Positions 47,365 to 56,014 of a stretch of 64,000 nucleotides of DNA are shown here, in pieces (positions within the stretch are counted from its first letter, which is position 1; every line of letters starts with the position of its first letter). The DNA comes from GCA-016699835 sp964543905 (GTDB taxonomy: Bacteria; Planctomycetota; Phycisphaerae; Phycisphaerales; UBA1924). The stretch covers positions 116,671 to 180,670 of the forward strand of contig CAZIZO010000008.1 of NCBI GenBank assembly GCA_964543905.1. Reading direction: 5' to 3'. The notes beneath the pieces were generated by a model. The model ran no database searches and was not told where the DNA came from. It saw only the letters and a list, made by a program, of their open reading frames with translations. The position numbers and the translations under genes were made by a program.

Positions 47365-49071
47365 ATGGATTCTTCGCTTCGTACCCATCCACCCTCGGGG
47401 GCGAACCCCGGGCGCATCGTCATCATCGGTGCCGGCCCGACCGGGCTCGGGGCCGGCTATCGCCTTCAGGAACTCGGGCATCCCGACTTCGAGATCGTTG
47501 AGACCCACCCTTTTGTCGGGGGTCTATCACACAGTTTCATGGACGACCACGGGTTTACTTGGGATATTGGTGGTCATGTCCTGTTCAGCCACTACAAGTA
47601 CTATGACAACGTTTTCGACCGCCTCATGGGGAGCGACTTCACCCTGAACGACCGCGAGAGTTGGGTGCGGATGTTCGACCGCTGGGTGCCCTACCCGTTC
47701 CAGAACAACGTGAGGTATCTTCCCAAGGAGGCGGCCTTCGAATGCCTCGCCGGACTGATCAAGGCTCAGAGCGGGAAGGGCAAGGTCCGCAGTGCCGCCG
47801 ACGCGAGGAACTTCGGCGAGTTCATCGACGCGGTCTTCGGCGAGGGGATCGCCAAGCACTTCATGCGCCCGTACAACTTCAAGGTCTGGGCCTATCCGCC
47901 GGAGCGCATGAACAAGCAGTGGATCGGGGAGCGGGTCGCGGTCATCGACGTGGAGCGTGCCCTCAAGAACGTCATCCTCGGGACGGACGATTTCGGCTGG
48001 GGACCCAACAACCGTTTTAAGTTCCCCCTGTTCGGCGGCACGGGCGAGTTTTACCGCCGCTTCGGTTTGGCGCTGGGCCTGCACGAGGATGGCACCGAGG
48101 GGCCCTCCAGCCGCATTCGACTCAACAAGTCCGTCCAGGCGATCGATGTGGACGCCAAACGCGTGACCTTCAGCGATGGAAGCACCACCTCGTACGACGC
48201 GCTCTTGAACACCATGCCCTTGGATGTTCTGTGCACTCGTGTGCTGCAGGGGCGTGTGCCGACGCGCATCCGTGAAGCCGCGGCTCGCCTGCTGCACTCG
48301 GCCGGGTACATGGTGGGCCTCGGGCTCAAGAGCCGGACCCCCGGTGGCGGGACGCCCAGCACGAAGAGTTGGATGTACTTCCCCGAGCCCAACTGCCCCT
48401 TCTATCGCGTCACCTACCTCTCGAACTACTCCCCCAACATGACCCCGGATCGCCACAACTACTACTCGCTTCTCTGCGAAGTCAGCGAGAGCGACGCCAA
48501 GCCGACGGTCGGGAACAGGGGCAAGAACCCCGAATCGGTTGTCGAAGAGGTCATCACGGGCCTTGAGAACGCGGGCTTGCTCGAGCCCGGCGAGCGCGCC
48601 AACATTGTCTCACGGTGGTGCTATTACGCCGAGTACTCGTACCCGACCCCCAGTGTGGAACGGGACGAGATTCTCAGCGAGGTCATCCCTTGGCTGGAAT
48701 CAAAGGGGATCTACAGCCGTGGTCGATTCGGAATGTGGAAGTACGAAGTCGCGAACACCGACCACAGCCTGATGCAGGGTGTGGAACTCATCAATCGCCT
48801 GCTCCTGGGCGAGCCCGAAACCACCATCGGGATGGTCTACACCGTGACGGAGGATGGAAGGAACGCCGCCACCCACGAACGGCCTGCCCATGCTGGCTCG
48901 GGAGAAAAGCGATTCGCCTCGCCTTCGCACGCCGTGGTCGAGAGCAAGCCGGCCGCACAAGCCCCTCGGCAGGTCGCTTCAAACGGGACTGCCCAGGTTC
49001 ACGACCGTCAACGGGCTTCGACGGTCGCGCCAAAGGAAGGGTCGATCGGCGAAGAAGAAATCGGCGTTTAG
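47365..49071 (+). CDS. FAD-dependent amine-oxidase/UDP-galactopyranose-mutase-like protein
   Basis: A 568-residue flavoprotein. The dinucleotide fold is at the N-terminus (GRIVIIGAGPTGLGAGYRLQELG). FVGGLSHSF and DIGGHVLFSHYKYYDNVFD resemble UDP-galactopyranose mutase and protoporphyrinogen-oxidase-type enzymes. The C-terminal 80 residues are polar and probably disordered. AGGAA precedes the ATG at 47365, which decides the start against a longer upstream reading. In planctomycetes such genes often sit in cell-surface sugar loci (inference); no glycosyltransferases are adjacent here. Confidence 0.85.
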   Translation: MDSSLRTHPPSGANPGRIVIIGAGPTGLGAGYRLQELGHPDFEIVETHPFVGGLSHSFMDDHGFTWDIGGHVLFSHYKYYDNVFDRLMGSDFTLNDRESWVRMFDRWVPYPFQNNVRYLPKEAAFECLAGLIKAQSGKGKVRSAADARNFGEFIDAVFGEGIAKHFMRPYNFKVWAYPPERMNKQWIGERVAVIDVERALKNVILGTDDFGWGPNNRFKFPLFGGTGEFYRRFGLALGLHEDGTEGPSSRIRLNKSVQAIDVDAKRVTFSDGSTTSYDALLNTMPLDVLCTRVLQGRVPTRIREAAARLLHSAGYMVGLGLKSRTPGGGTPSTKSWMYFPEPNCPFYRVTYLSNYSPNMTPDRHNYYSLLCEVSESDAKPTVGNRGKNPESVVEEVITGLENAGLLEPGERANIVSRWCYYAEYSYPTPSVERDEILSEVIPWLESKGIYSRGRFGMWKYEVANTDHSLMQGVELINRLLLGEPETTIGMVYTVTEDGRNAATHERPAHAGSGEKRFASPSHAVVESKPAAQAPRQVASNGTAQVHDRQRASTVAPKEGSIGEEEIGV

Positions 49072-49624
49072 TCGGGACATGCTGGCGATGCCCCATCCAT
49101 CCGGCAACAACTTGGGAAACCACCAGAGAGTGTGAGTCCAATCCCGCGATGACCACAGATACCCCGGAGACCTTGGTTCTTGGGCGATGGACTTGCAGCG
49201 CAGATTAAAAACGGGCGTTATCGAGGTGCGGCGAGTGGGTAATTTGTGCCGAATTTGATCTTTCTGCGAAAGAAAGTGGCGAACGGGTTGTGAAAACCGA
49301 AATCGTGATGCACATTAGAGGCACACATGCCCACGGACTAGGGCTTTGCGCCGCCAGGGAGAGCCTCCCCCTCCGGTGCCAAACCTGAAGCCGCGTGGCA
49401 GGTGCATGTTTGGGTCTCGTCCGAGACGGTGTTCGTCCGACGATTCTGATCGGATGCGCTCTGGATGCTCCTCGGAAGGGCCTAAGCGTGGGGTAGCGTG
49501 AGTCGGAAAGAGGGAATGCGTTGCAAGGAAAGGCGCTCGGCGCGGCCGATCGGTGAGGGTCGGGGCGTTTGGAGTGCGAGAGATGATCGGCAGGGTCCAG
49601 GATGGGCCCGGTGTGGTGCGTGGG
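49072..49624. other. Intergenic region with a possible structured RNA
   Basis: No gene is seen. Around 49340-49400 a G+C-rich stretch can fold (GGGAGAG / CTCCCCC near 49357-49373) and includes GGGCTTTGCGCCGCC. It faintly recalls c-di-GMP riboswitch cores on the minus strand, but no minus-strand gene follows. It may be the leader of the plus-strand gene at 49625. Confidence 0.25.
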
Positions 49625-50281
49625 ATGAGTGCAGTATCTCGTCAACCCGAGGTTCCCCTGCTTGTCGCGGACTGGCAGGCCGACGTGACCCAGTTGCTCG
49701 ATGAGCATCATCTGGTGGCGTGGTCTGAACTCCCGGCGAGGCGGATGCAGTTCGCCGTGTCGTTGGGCCGCTTCCTGGGCAGCCTGCGCGACACCGAAGT
49801 CTGCGTCTTCTACGGGCGGTTCATCACCGACATCGAGACCTTCTGCTATCAGTTGGAGCGAGCGCTTCCAGGGCCGACGATCGACCGACGATTCGATGGC
49901 CCGACCGGCATCGCGTCGCTCTTGCGATCTCGTGCCAGTTTCCGTGGTCGTCCGGAAACCAAGCGGCGGTACTACATCTGGCACGATGCCGACATCCTGC
50001 TCAAAACGAATCACGTGCTCTTCGGGCAGATCGTGGACGCGATGAGCGGCGTGGCCGCCGAGGCCGAATACGTCAGTGACGACCTGCTCCTTCTCCACCG
50101 GGCGGTCTATGTGGGCGGCTCGATCCTCGACGTCTATGCCGAGGACCCGCGTGGACAGTTCTGCAGTTGGCTCGATGACGGGCACGGCGAGCCGTTCTGG
50201 CGCGTCGTGACCGGCCTGGAGCGCCCCGCCTTCCTCCGCTACGGCATCGATTCCCTGTACGCCGAGAAGCCTCCCGCCTGA
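49625..50281 (+). CDS. Conserved-looking protein of unknown function
   Basis: About 218 residues with a start at ATG 49625 (MSAVSRQPEVPLLVADWQ); upstream in-frame starts exist. Features include VVRGxx, CVFYGRFITDIETFCYQLERAL, RRYYIWHDADILL and SILDVYAEDPRGQF. It has no signal peptide or membrane segment and a mixed alpha/beta look. I do not recognise a family. Confidence 0.6.
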   Translation: MSAVSRQPEVPLLVADWQADVTQLLDEHHLVAWSELPARRMQFAVSLGRFLGSLRDTEVCVFYGRFITDIETFCYQLERALPGPTIDRRFDGPTGIASLLRSRASFRGRPETKRRYYIWHDADILLKTNHVLFGQIVDAMSGVAAEAEYVSDDLLLLHRAVYVGGSILDVYAEDPRGQFCSWLDDGHGEPFWRVVTGLERPAFLRYGIDSLYAEKPPA

Positions 50282-50390
50282 AACGTTCATCATTCTCCCC
50301 GGGCACACGGTCATGCTCTGGAGAGTTGAACAATCCCGCCCATGAACCAGCGGCGATCGGGCATGACCGAAGTTCAAATCCGCCCGCGGC

Positions 50391-50417
50391 ACCCGCGATG
50401 CTCGACGCATCGCGGGT
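50391..50417. repeat. Perfect 11-bp hairpin in the spacer before rsmD
   Basis: ACCCGCGATGC and GCATCGCGGGT form a perfect stem with loop TCGAC. CGTCCTTTGG follows on the plus strand, without a real T-run. It could end the upstream transcript. The rest of the 50282-50717 spacer shows nothing else. Confidence 0.4.
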
Positions 50418-50717
50418 CGTCCTTTGGTCTCATCAAGGACCTTTGCGTTTGCGGGTCGGGGGGCTCACGCGCGGCGAGGGCCCGCCATTCATCGTGCCGG
50501 TCTGGTCTTGGGAATCCGGAGGCTCGAGTTGAAGACGCCGGAGGAGAAGCACGCATCGGCGTGAGGACAAACTGAGTATCGCCGGGGAGTGGGCCAGGTG
50601 CGTGCGACGAGCGAGACCTCCGGAATTCATCGATCGGGCCGGATGGACGCCAGGAAGTTCCCGTGTTCCGCCGCGCATGGGACTTGACCCCGTTCTCGAC
50701 GCGCGCTTTCCTCCTCT

Positions 50718-51623
50718 ATGCGCATCATCGCCGGCGAGTTTCGTCGAAGACTCCTGCAGACCCCCAAGGACGCCGAAGTCACTCGTCCGATCCCCGACCG
50801 CGTCAAGGAATCGCTCTTCTCGCTCTTGCGCGGGCATTGCGAAGGGGCGACGGTGTTCGACGCCTTTGCGGGCACGGGTGCGATCGGGCTTGAAGCCGTC
50901 AGCCGCGGTGCGACTCGATGCGTGATGGTCGAAAAGGACCGCGAGATCGCCGACATCCTTCGCAAGAACATCGGGACGCTCGGGGTGGAAGGGCGATGCG
51001 AGGTGGTGGTGGGGGATGCGCTCGGTCCCGGCGCGCTCGCGCGAGCCCCCCGCCCCCTGAAACTCGCCTTTCTCGACCCGCCGTATCCGCTGGTCCGGGA
51101 TCCGCTGGGCTTCGAGCGCGTCAAGGAGCAGTTGAAGGCCCTCATCCAACTCTTGACCGACGACGGGTTTGCCGTATTGCGCACGCCCTGGCCGTTGCGT
51201 CATCTTGAAGGGGGCGAGGCGCCCGAGGCGGTGCCCGAGCCGAAGCGATGGAAGAAGAAGGGCAAGAGGCGACGAGAGCGCGGCGACGGGCACGGGTTTG
51301 GGGCTGAGGGCGAGGCTGGCCCCCGGCGCGGATCGCCGAACCCGACGGCAAGGTCCACCAAGCGCGTGGAAGAACTCGACCCAGAGGAGGACTACCGCGA
51401 CGACGACCTCCACCACGACGAGATGGGACTCGGGGCCGACGAGTTCGGCGAGATGAGCGAAGAGGAAGCGGCGGCGCTCGAGGCGCAGGGCGGCGTCGGG
51501 GCGACGGACAAGCCCACGCGCGTCTGGAAGGAAGTCAACCTCAACGTTGAGGGAGCCGTCGGGCCCGAAACGCACGTCTACGGCTCGATGGCCGTGCATC
51601 TGTACATGAAGGCGAAGCCCTGA
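50718..51623 (+). CDS. rsmD: 16S rRNA (guanine966-N2)-methyltransferase RsmD with large insertion
   Basis: A 301-residue Rossmann methyltransferase that modifies G966 of 16S rRNA. MRIIAGEFRRRLL is the usual N-terminus, FDAFAGTGAIGLEAVSRGA binds SAM, and DPPY (120-123) is the catalytic motif. Standard RsmD has about 185-200 residues. Here about 110 residues between 163 and 275 interrupt the last part: a basic stretch (KRWKKKGKRRRER) then an acidic one (EELDPEEDYRDDDLHHDEMG). The final strand HVYGSMAVHLYMK closes the fold. It is convergent with rho, separated by three bases. Confidence 0.92.
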   Translation: MRIIAGEFRRRLLQTPKDAEVTRPIPDRVKESLFSLLRGHCEGATVFDAFAGTGAIGLEAVSRGATRCVMVEKDREIADILRKNIGTLGVEGRCEVVVGDALGPGALARAPRPLKLAFLDPPYPLVRDPLGFERVKEQLKALIQLLTDDGFAVLRTPWPLRHLEGGEAPEAVPEPKRWKKKGKRRRERGDGHGFGAEGEAGPRRGSPNPTARSTKRVEELDPEEDYRDDDLHHDEMGLGADEFGEMSEEEAAALEAQGGVGATDKPTRVWKEVNLNVEGAVGPETHVYGSMAVHLYMKAKP

Positions 51624-51626
51624 GGC

Positions 51627-52919
51627 TCAGTTGCTGCCCACGAGCGCGGCGTTCGTCGGGAATCGCTTCATCGCCGCGAGCAACTGTTCGACCTGCATGG
51701 GAGGCGGCATCATCAAGAGCCTTCGTCGCAGCGCCGTCATCGTTTTCAACTCCGCCTCGGTCATGAGGAGGTGCTCTTTTCTCGTGCCGCTCTCGGCGAG
51801 GTTGATCGCCGGGAACAGGCGACGTTCCGCGATCTTGCGATCGAGGATCAACTCCATGTTGCCGCTGCCCTTGAACTCCTCGAAGATGATCTGGTCGGCC
51901 TGGCTGCCGGTCTCCACGAGGCAGGTCGCGATGATGGTGAGGCTGCCGGCCTCTTCGGTGTTGCGGGCGCTGCCGAAGATCTGGCGCGGGATTTCGAGCG
52001 CCTTGCTGTCGAGCCCGCCGGACATCGTGCGTCCCGAGTTGGCGTGCTTGCGGCTGTTGTTGAAGGCCCGCCCCATGCGTGTGATCGAGTCGAGCAGCAC
52101 GACGACGTGCCGACCTTGCTCCACCATCTTCCGGCACATCTCGATCGTGCGCATGCACAACTCGATATGCCGCTCGACGGGGTGATCGTTGCTGCTCGCG
52201 AGCACGCGCACGCGCGGGGCGGCGAGCGCCGGCGCGACCTGCGCGGGCGTGGAGCCCAGCATCTCGGCGGCCAGCGCGGCGCCGCTCGCGTTCGCCGTCG
52301 CGCCGTTCTCGGCGAAGGTCTTTCGGAAGTCGGTCACTTCCTCCGGCCGCTCATCGACCAGCAGGAGCACCACCTCGACGTCCGGGTGATTCCGCAGCAT
52401 CGCCGTGGTGATGTCCTTGAGCAGCGTCGTCTTGCCGGCTTTCGGGGGGGACACGATGAGCGCCCGCTGCCCGCGCCCGATCGGGCAGAACAAGTCCACC
52501 AGCCGGCACGAGACCGGGCATCCCGGATATTCCAGCGTGAGCCGCGGCTGCGGGTCGATCGTCGTCACGTCTTCAAACTTGCGGAGCACAGGCCGCGGCG
52601 CCTCCCCGGGGCGATCGAGCGCGAACCAATCGTCGGGGAGTTGGTAGTTCCCACCCCCGCCCCCGCGATGACCCCTACCCCCACCCCCATCTCCACCCCC
52701 GCCACCCCAGCCATCCCCGCCGCGGTATCGCTGTCCGTGGTTGCCGCCGCCGTGCGGGCCTCGGTGCTGGCCTTGCGGTGGATTCTGTCCCCCATGCCCC
52801 CCACGGCCTCCGGAGCCGGGGCCACCTGGAGCCCCGGGTCCGCCCGGCCCGCCTCCAGACCCTCCGCCCCCACCTCGTCCACCTCGACGACGCCTTGGCC
52901 TCCATTGCCCGACCGACAC
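51627..52919 (-). CDS. rho: Transcription termination factor Rho, glycine-rich type without cold-shock domain
   Basis: A 430-residue Rho. Residues about 10-92 are a Gly/Arg-rich low-complexity region (RRGGRGGGGG, HGGGNHGQRYRGG) where other Rho proteins have Rho_N and the RNA-binding cold-shock domain. The hexameric ATPase follows directly (KFEDVTTIDPQPRLTLE). Walker A is PPKAGKT (158-164), with LLVDERPEEVTD, LLDSITRMGRAFN, the Q-loop HANSGRTMSGG, SLTIIATCLVETGS and ESGTRKEHLL. About 33 residues (AENGATANASGAALAAEMLG...) are inserted after EEVTD. Primary RNA binding would then rely on the Gly/Arg tail (inference). A long leader and a consensus promoter precede it. Confidence 0.95.
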   Translation of the reverse strand: MSVGQWRPRRRRGGRGGGGGSGGGPGGPGAPGGPGSGGRGGHGGQNPPQGQHRGPHGGGNHGQRYRGGDGWGGGGGDGGGGRGHRGGGGGNYQLPDDWFALDRPGEAPRPVLRKFEDVTTIDPQPRLTLEYPGCPVSCRLVDLFCPIGRGQRALIVSPPKAGKTTLLKDITTAMLRNHPDVEVVLLLVDERPEEVTDFRKTFAENGATANASGAALAAEMLGSTPAQVAPALAAPRVRVLASSNDHPVERHIELCMRTIEMCRKMVEQGRHVVVLLDSITRMGRAFNNSRKHANSGRTMSGGLDSKALEIPRQIFGSARNTEEAGSLTIIATCLVETGSQADQIIFEEFKGSGNMELILDRKIAERRLFPAINLAESGTRKEHLLMTEAELKTMTALRRRLLMMPPPMQVEQLLAAMKRFPTNAALVGSN

Positions 52920-53382
52920 GATCCCTCCAAACCCAGGCCCTACGGCCCGCGCCGGCGTTCACGCCGAAACCACGCGATCCGCGGCGAACTACGCCCCGGC
53001 CTGTCGCAACGCACTTGTCTCTACGGCATTCCCCCGCGCCAACGCCGCGCCGGGCGAAACACCAACACATCGACCAACATCCAAACCCATTTGCCTCGGC
53101 TCTCCGAGTTGCCCCGGCGCTCCGAAGCGGGCGATCCTCGCGGGTTCCGTGCGGCCTGCCGCCGCGAACGGGGCCAAGCCTTCATCAAGCAACTCGCGCC
53201 AGGCGAGCGGGCGAAGACGCCAACGTGAACTTTCCGCCCCCGGAACCCCGCCCCTTGCGGCTTTCATGCCGAGCGACCAGGCTCCACCAATCTGGGGCCA
53301 AACGAACCGAACACGACCGAACCGGCCGACTCCCCCGGGTGCACCCCGTGCCGAGATCGGCGACAAGGGGCGAAAGGCCGAC
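52920..53382 (-). other. Long rho leader region
   Basis: About 460 bases lie between the predicted transcription start near 53382 and the rho start. No convincing gene is seen. Long rho leaders allow autoregulation by Rho itself in other bacteria (established). The leader here is C-rich on the transcribed strand in parts, but no specific rut site is assigned. Confidence 0.5.
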
Positions 53383-53388
53383 GGAGAG

Positions 53389-53417
53389 ATTATAGCGGAG
53401 GTTTGTTCGGTATGCAA
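53389..53417 (-). promoter_or_regulatory. Sigma-70-type promoter of rho
   Basis: On the minus strand TTGCAT (53412-53417), 17 bases, then TATAAT (53389-53394), an almost consensus promoter pointing at rho. Predicted start near 53382. Confidence 0.7.
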
Positions 53418-53536
53418 GTGGGGGGCAAATGGCCAAAGGGACGCGGGACAAATGTGGAAGGAGGCCCCGGAGGGTCGCGCGCCCCATTTGCTCGATCGGA
53501 CCCCGCCATCGCTCGCCGATGCGGGTGGGTGGTGGT

Positions 53537-53578
<42 letters not shown>

Positions 53579-53725
53579 AGACCCCTTCGGCTCCCTCTGC
53601 AACTTCTTCCCGCTAGGGTGCGGCCGACCGCGGCACCTCGTGACGTGAACGGTCGCGCCTTGGATGTCGCATTTCTGCGCTGCCTCTTTCCCACGAAAAG
53701 GGAACACTCGCAACAGAAGTGACGC

Positions 53726-53754
53726 TTGACAAGGGGTGGGAGTATGGATATACT
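53726..53754 (+). promoter_or_regulatory. Near-consensus promoter immediately before the Cys-rich gene
   Basis: TTGACA (53726-53731), a 17-base spacer and TATACT (53749-53754). The start codon ATG lies at 53761, seven bases past the -10, so the mRNA is predicted to be leaderless. Confidence 0.75.
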
Positions 53755-53760
53755 GCCAAA

Positions 53761-54525
53761 ATGAGAAAAGCAATAGTTTTTCTTTGCTCGACCGCATCAA
53801 TTGCCGTTCTTTCTTGTTTCTCGGCGCATGCGATCGGCCAAGGTATCGCGGTTCCTCGAGGACAGTGCCTCGATCAGGGGTGCCCGATCCCGCACGACAA
53901 TGACCCATGCTGCAGCCCTTCATTCTCAACATCAAACTGCACACGGTTCGATGCATCTCCGGTTGTGGTCTTCCCGGGTGTGCTGACGCTCCTTCCGGGA
54001 GAAGACTTCGAGTTCGTTTGTGAAAACTGCTGCAAGTTCAAGCCTACGGATTGCCCCGCGAATGATATTTATCCCAATCCAAGAGTTTGCACCTTGGTGA
54101 CTGGTGTCCTCTTCACCGAATCGATCACGTTATCCATAAGTGGTTCGGTCACCGTTGGAGTCCCCGAAGTTCAGGGGAAACTGGAGTCGGCACTCGGCGT
54201 GACGCTTGGATCGGAGGCGACGGCAAACTTGACCTGCACGCTCTCGACCCCAAAGTGCAAGAGCACGGCATGCAAACCCAGGGTGGCCTATATGAAGGAT
54301 AAGAAGGTTCGGATCGACCACACCTGGATGTCGGATGGCATCTGGACGACCTACACGGGTCCTGGCTGCGCTGGCACATGCCCGATCGCCGGCAACGTGT
54401 GGATCGTTCCGGTTGAGAACTGTTCGAGTGCATCGTCCTACGCGGTGGGAAACGATCTGTTGTACGCGAAGTGCGGTAGCGTCTACGAAAAAACCTGCCC
54501 TGAGCAGGTTCCGTGTGGAGGGTAA
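53761..54525 (+). CDS. Cysteine-rich secreted protein of unknown function
   Basis: A 254-residue exported protein; signal peptide MRKAIVFLCSTASIAVLSCFSAHA. The mature part has many Cys (QCLDQGCPIPHDNDPCC, CENCCKFKPTDCP, CTLSTPKCKSTACKP, GCAGTCP), suggesting disulfide bonds outside the cytoplasm. The G+C content is visibly lower than the neighbours and AT-ending codons are more frequent, which suggests horizontal origin. A consensus promoter makes it leaderless. No family recognised. Confidence 0.75.
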   Translation: MRKAIVFLCSTASIAVLSCFSAHAIGQGIAVPRGQCLDQGCPIPHDNDPCCSPSFSTSNCTRFDASPVVVFPGVLTLLPGEDFEFVCENCCKFKPTDCPANDIYPNPRVCTLVTGVLFTESITLSISGSVTVGVPEVQGKLESALGVTLGSEATANLTCTLSTPKCKSTACKPRVAYMKDKKVRIDHTWMSDGIWTTYTGPGCAGTCPIAGNVWIVPVENCSSASSYAVGNDLLYAKCGSVYEKTCPEQVPCGG

Positions 54526-54575
54526 GAGAATCTCGTTGTGGACTCGGAAATCGAGCACGTTACTGGGGAATGACA

Positions 54576-55781
54576 ATGACACTTCGCGACTTGCGGCTCA
54601 TCACATGTGCGGCGTTGGTGGCTTCGACACAGATCGTTGTTCATGCCCAAACCACAGCACGGTGTCCAGAACTCGAACAATACCTCGCCGCCAACGAGCG
54701 TGGGCGAGCACGAACTCCGCAGCAGCAACGCCAGTTTGCCGAAGAGTGGTTGCCGCGTCTGCTTGCCCGGGTTGATGAACAAGGGTGTGGTGGAGGGATC
54801 ACTGTGTCGGCCCGTTGGCACGCCATGACGCTCGCGAGTCAACTTTCAAACTGGAGTCTCGCGCGTGATCTGGCGGCACAAGGAGCCGCGGCGGCGGCGA
54901 GCGGAAGCGAGCGGGCCTTGTGGCAAATGAACAAGGCCGGTGCGTCGTATCATGGTCGAACGGCCGGGGATGCCGCGACCGTGCGAGCGGCGATTCGAGA
55001 CCTTGACGCGTTCCTTGCGATCGCGCCATTGATGACGGAAGCCTCACCGGGCGTACCAACTCCCGCTTGGCTACTTCCGTCGATGAACGCGCTCACGTGG
55101 AAAGCGCAGTGCCTTCGAGATTTGGGGGACGATCTTGGTGCGGCCGCCGTGGAACAGCGTGCGGCGACGACGTTTGTGGCCGCACAGGCGTTGCCGGCTT
55201 CAAACTACGGTGGTTTTCTGCCGGAGGAATGCCTCTATCGCGCAGCGCTCGACTATTGCAAGGCGGATCGCCCAAGCGATGCCGCTGGCACTTTGGCGAG
55301 CATCGGACTGCTCACCGGGCGAGTCCGCCCTGCGGGTCAGCACGCTTGGAATGCCATCGCGTCGCTCGCGAATGACTATCGCAAGGCCCTTGGCTTGGCG
55401 GAGCAACTCGTTGCGCAACTTCCGATGGACGAATGGACCCCCCTGCAAGCATGGTATCTCGGCGACATCATGCAAGATCCGGATTGCACGCGCGATGAGT
55501 TGCTTCGCGCCACGGCGGTTGTTTCCCAGGTGTTGAGTTCCGATGAGATGTTGACCACTCGGGCAACCGATTGCATGCGACGCGTGCAGGCCGATGCCGG
55601 TCTTCCTGCGGTGCCGGACCTTTCTTCTGGCGTCCGTGCCATCCTGATGCGCCATCGTGCGAGAATGGAAACTCGCGCCGGGGAGATCGCGGCGGCCGAG
55701 GCAACCATCTCGGAAATGCGACGGCGAGGGTATTTTCCGGAGTGGTGCGATACGGCCACGCGACGAATCGGCAGACGGTAA
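54576..55781 (+). CDS. Secreted helical protein of unknown function
   Basis: About 401 residues with an export segment (LRLITCAALVASTQIVVHA). The rest is Ala-rich and helical, probably TPR/SEL1-like (ARWHAMTLASQLSNWSLARDLAAQG, ALDYCKADRPSDAAGTLASIG). The ATG at 54576 (MTLRD) lies six bases after GGGGA; the in-frame ATG at 54570 is the alternative. It follows the Cys-rich gene by 50 bases on the same strand and may be co-expressed. No family recognised. Confidence 0.65.
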   Translation: MTLRDLRLITCAALVASTQIVVHAQTTARCPELEQYLAANERGRARTPQQQRQFAEEWLPRLLARVDEQGCGGGITVSARWHAMTLASQLSNWSLARDLAAQGAAAAASGSERALWQMNKAGASYHGRTAGDAATVRAAIRDLDAFLAIAPLMTEASPGVPTPAWLLPSMNALTWKAQCLRDLGDDLGAAAVEQRAATTFVAAQALPASNYGGFLPEECLYRAALDYCKADRPSDAAGTLASIGLLTGRVRPAGQHAWNAIASLANDYRKALGLAEQLVAQLPMDEWTPLQAWYLGDIMQDPDCTRDELLRATAVVSQVLSSDEMLTTRATDCMRRVQADAGLPAVPDLSSGVRAILMRHRARMETRAGEIAAAEATISEMRRRGYFPEWCDTATRRIGRR

Positions 55782-56014
55782 TCGATGGGGGCGGGTGGCC
55801 CCGATCGTGACACGGTCCGTGGCGGGTGGCGAGGGAGAAAGCAAAGCCTCGGGTGCCGCGATATGGCGTCTTCGCCATGCCACGCTGCCTGAACACCCGG
55901 CACGCGGCATGGCGAACGCGGCGGGTGGCCCCGATCACGCCTTTGCCGTGCCCGTGATCGTCGCTCTGGACGATCGCGGCGCCTTGTCGCGTCCGTTTCA
56001 CGCCGACCTCGATC

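Noticed and set aside
49330..49440. c-di-GMP riboswitch on the minus strand
   Set aside because: CGCAAAGCC-like core present, but the GGCAAACC/GAAA parts are missing and no minus-strand gene follows.
50360..50420. tRNA-like T-loop (GTTCAAATC)
   Set aside because: No matching acceptor, D or anticodon arm around it.
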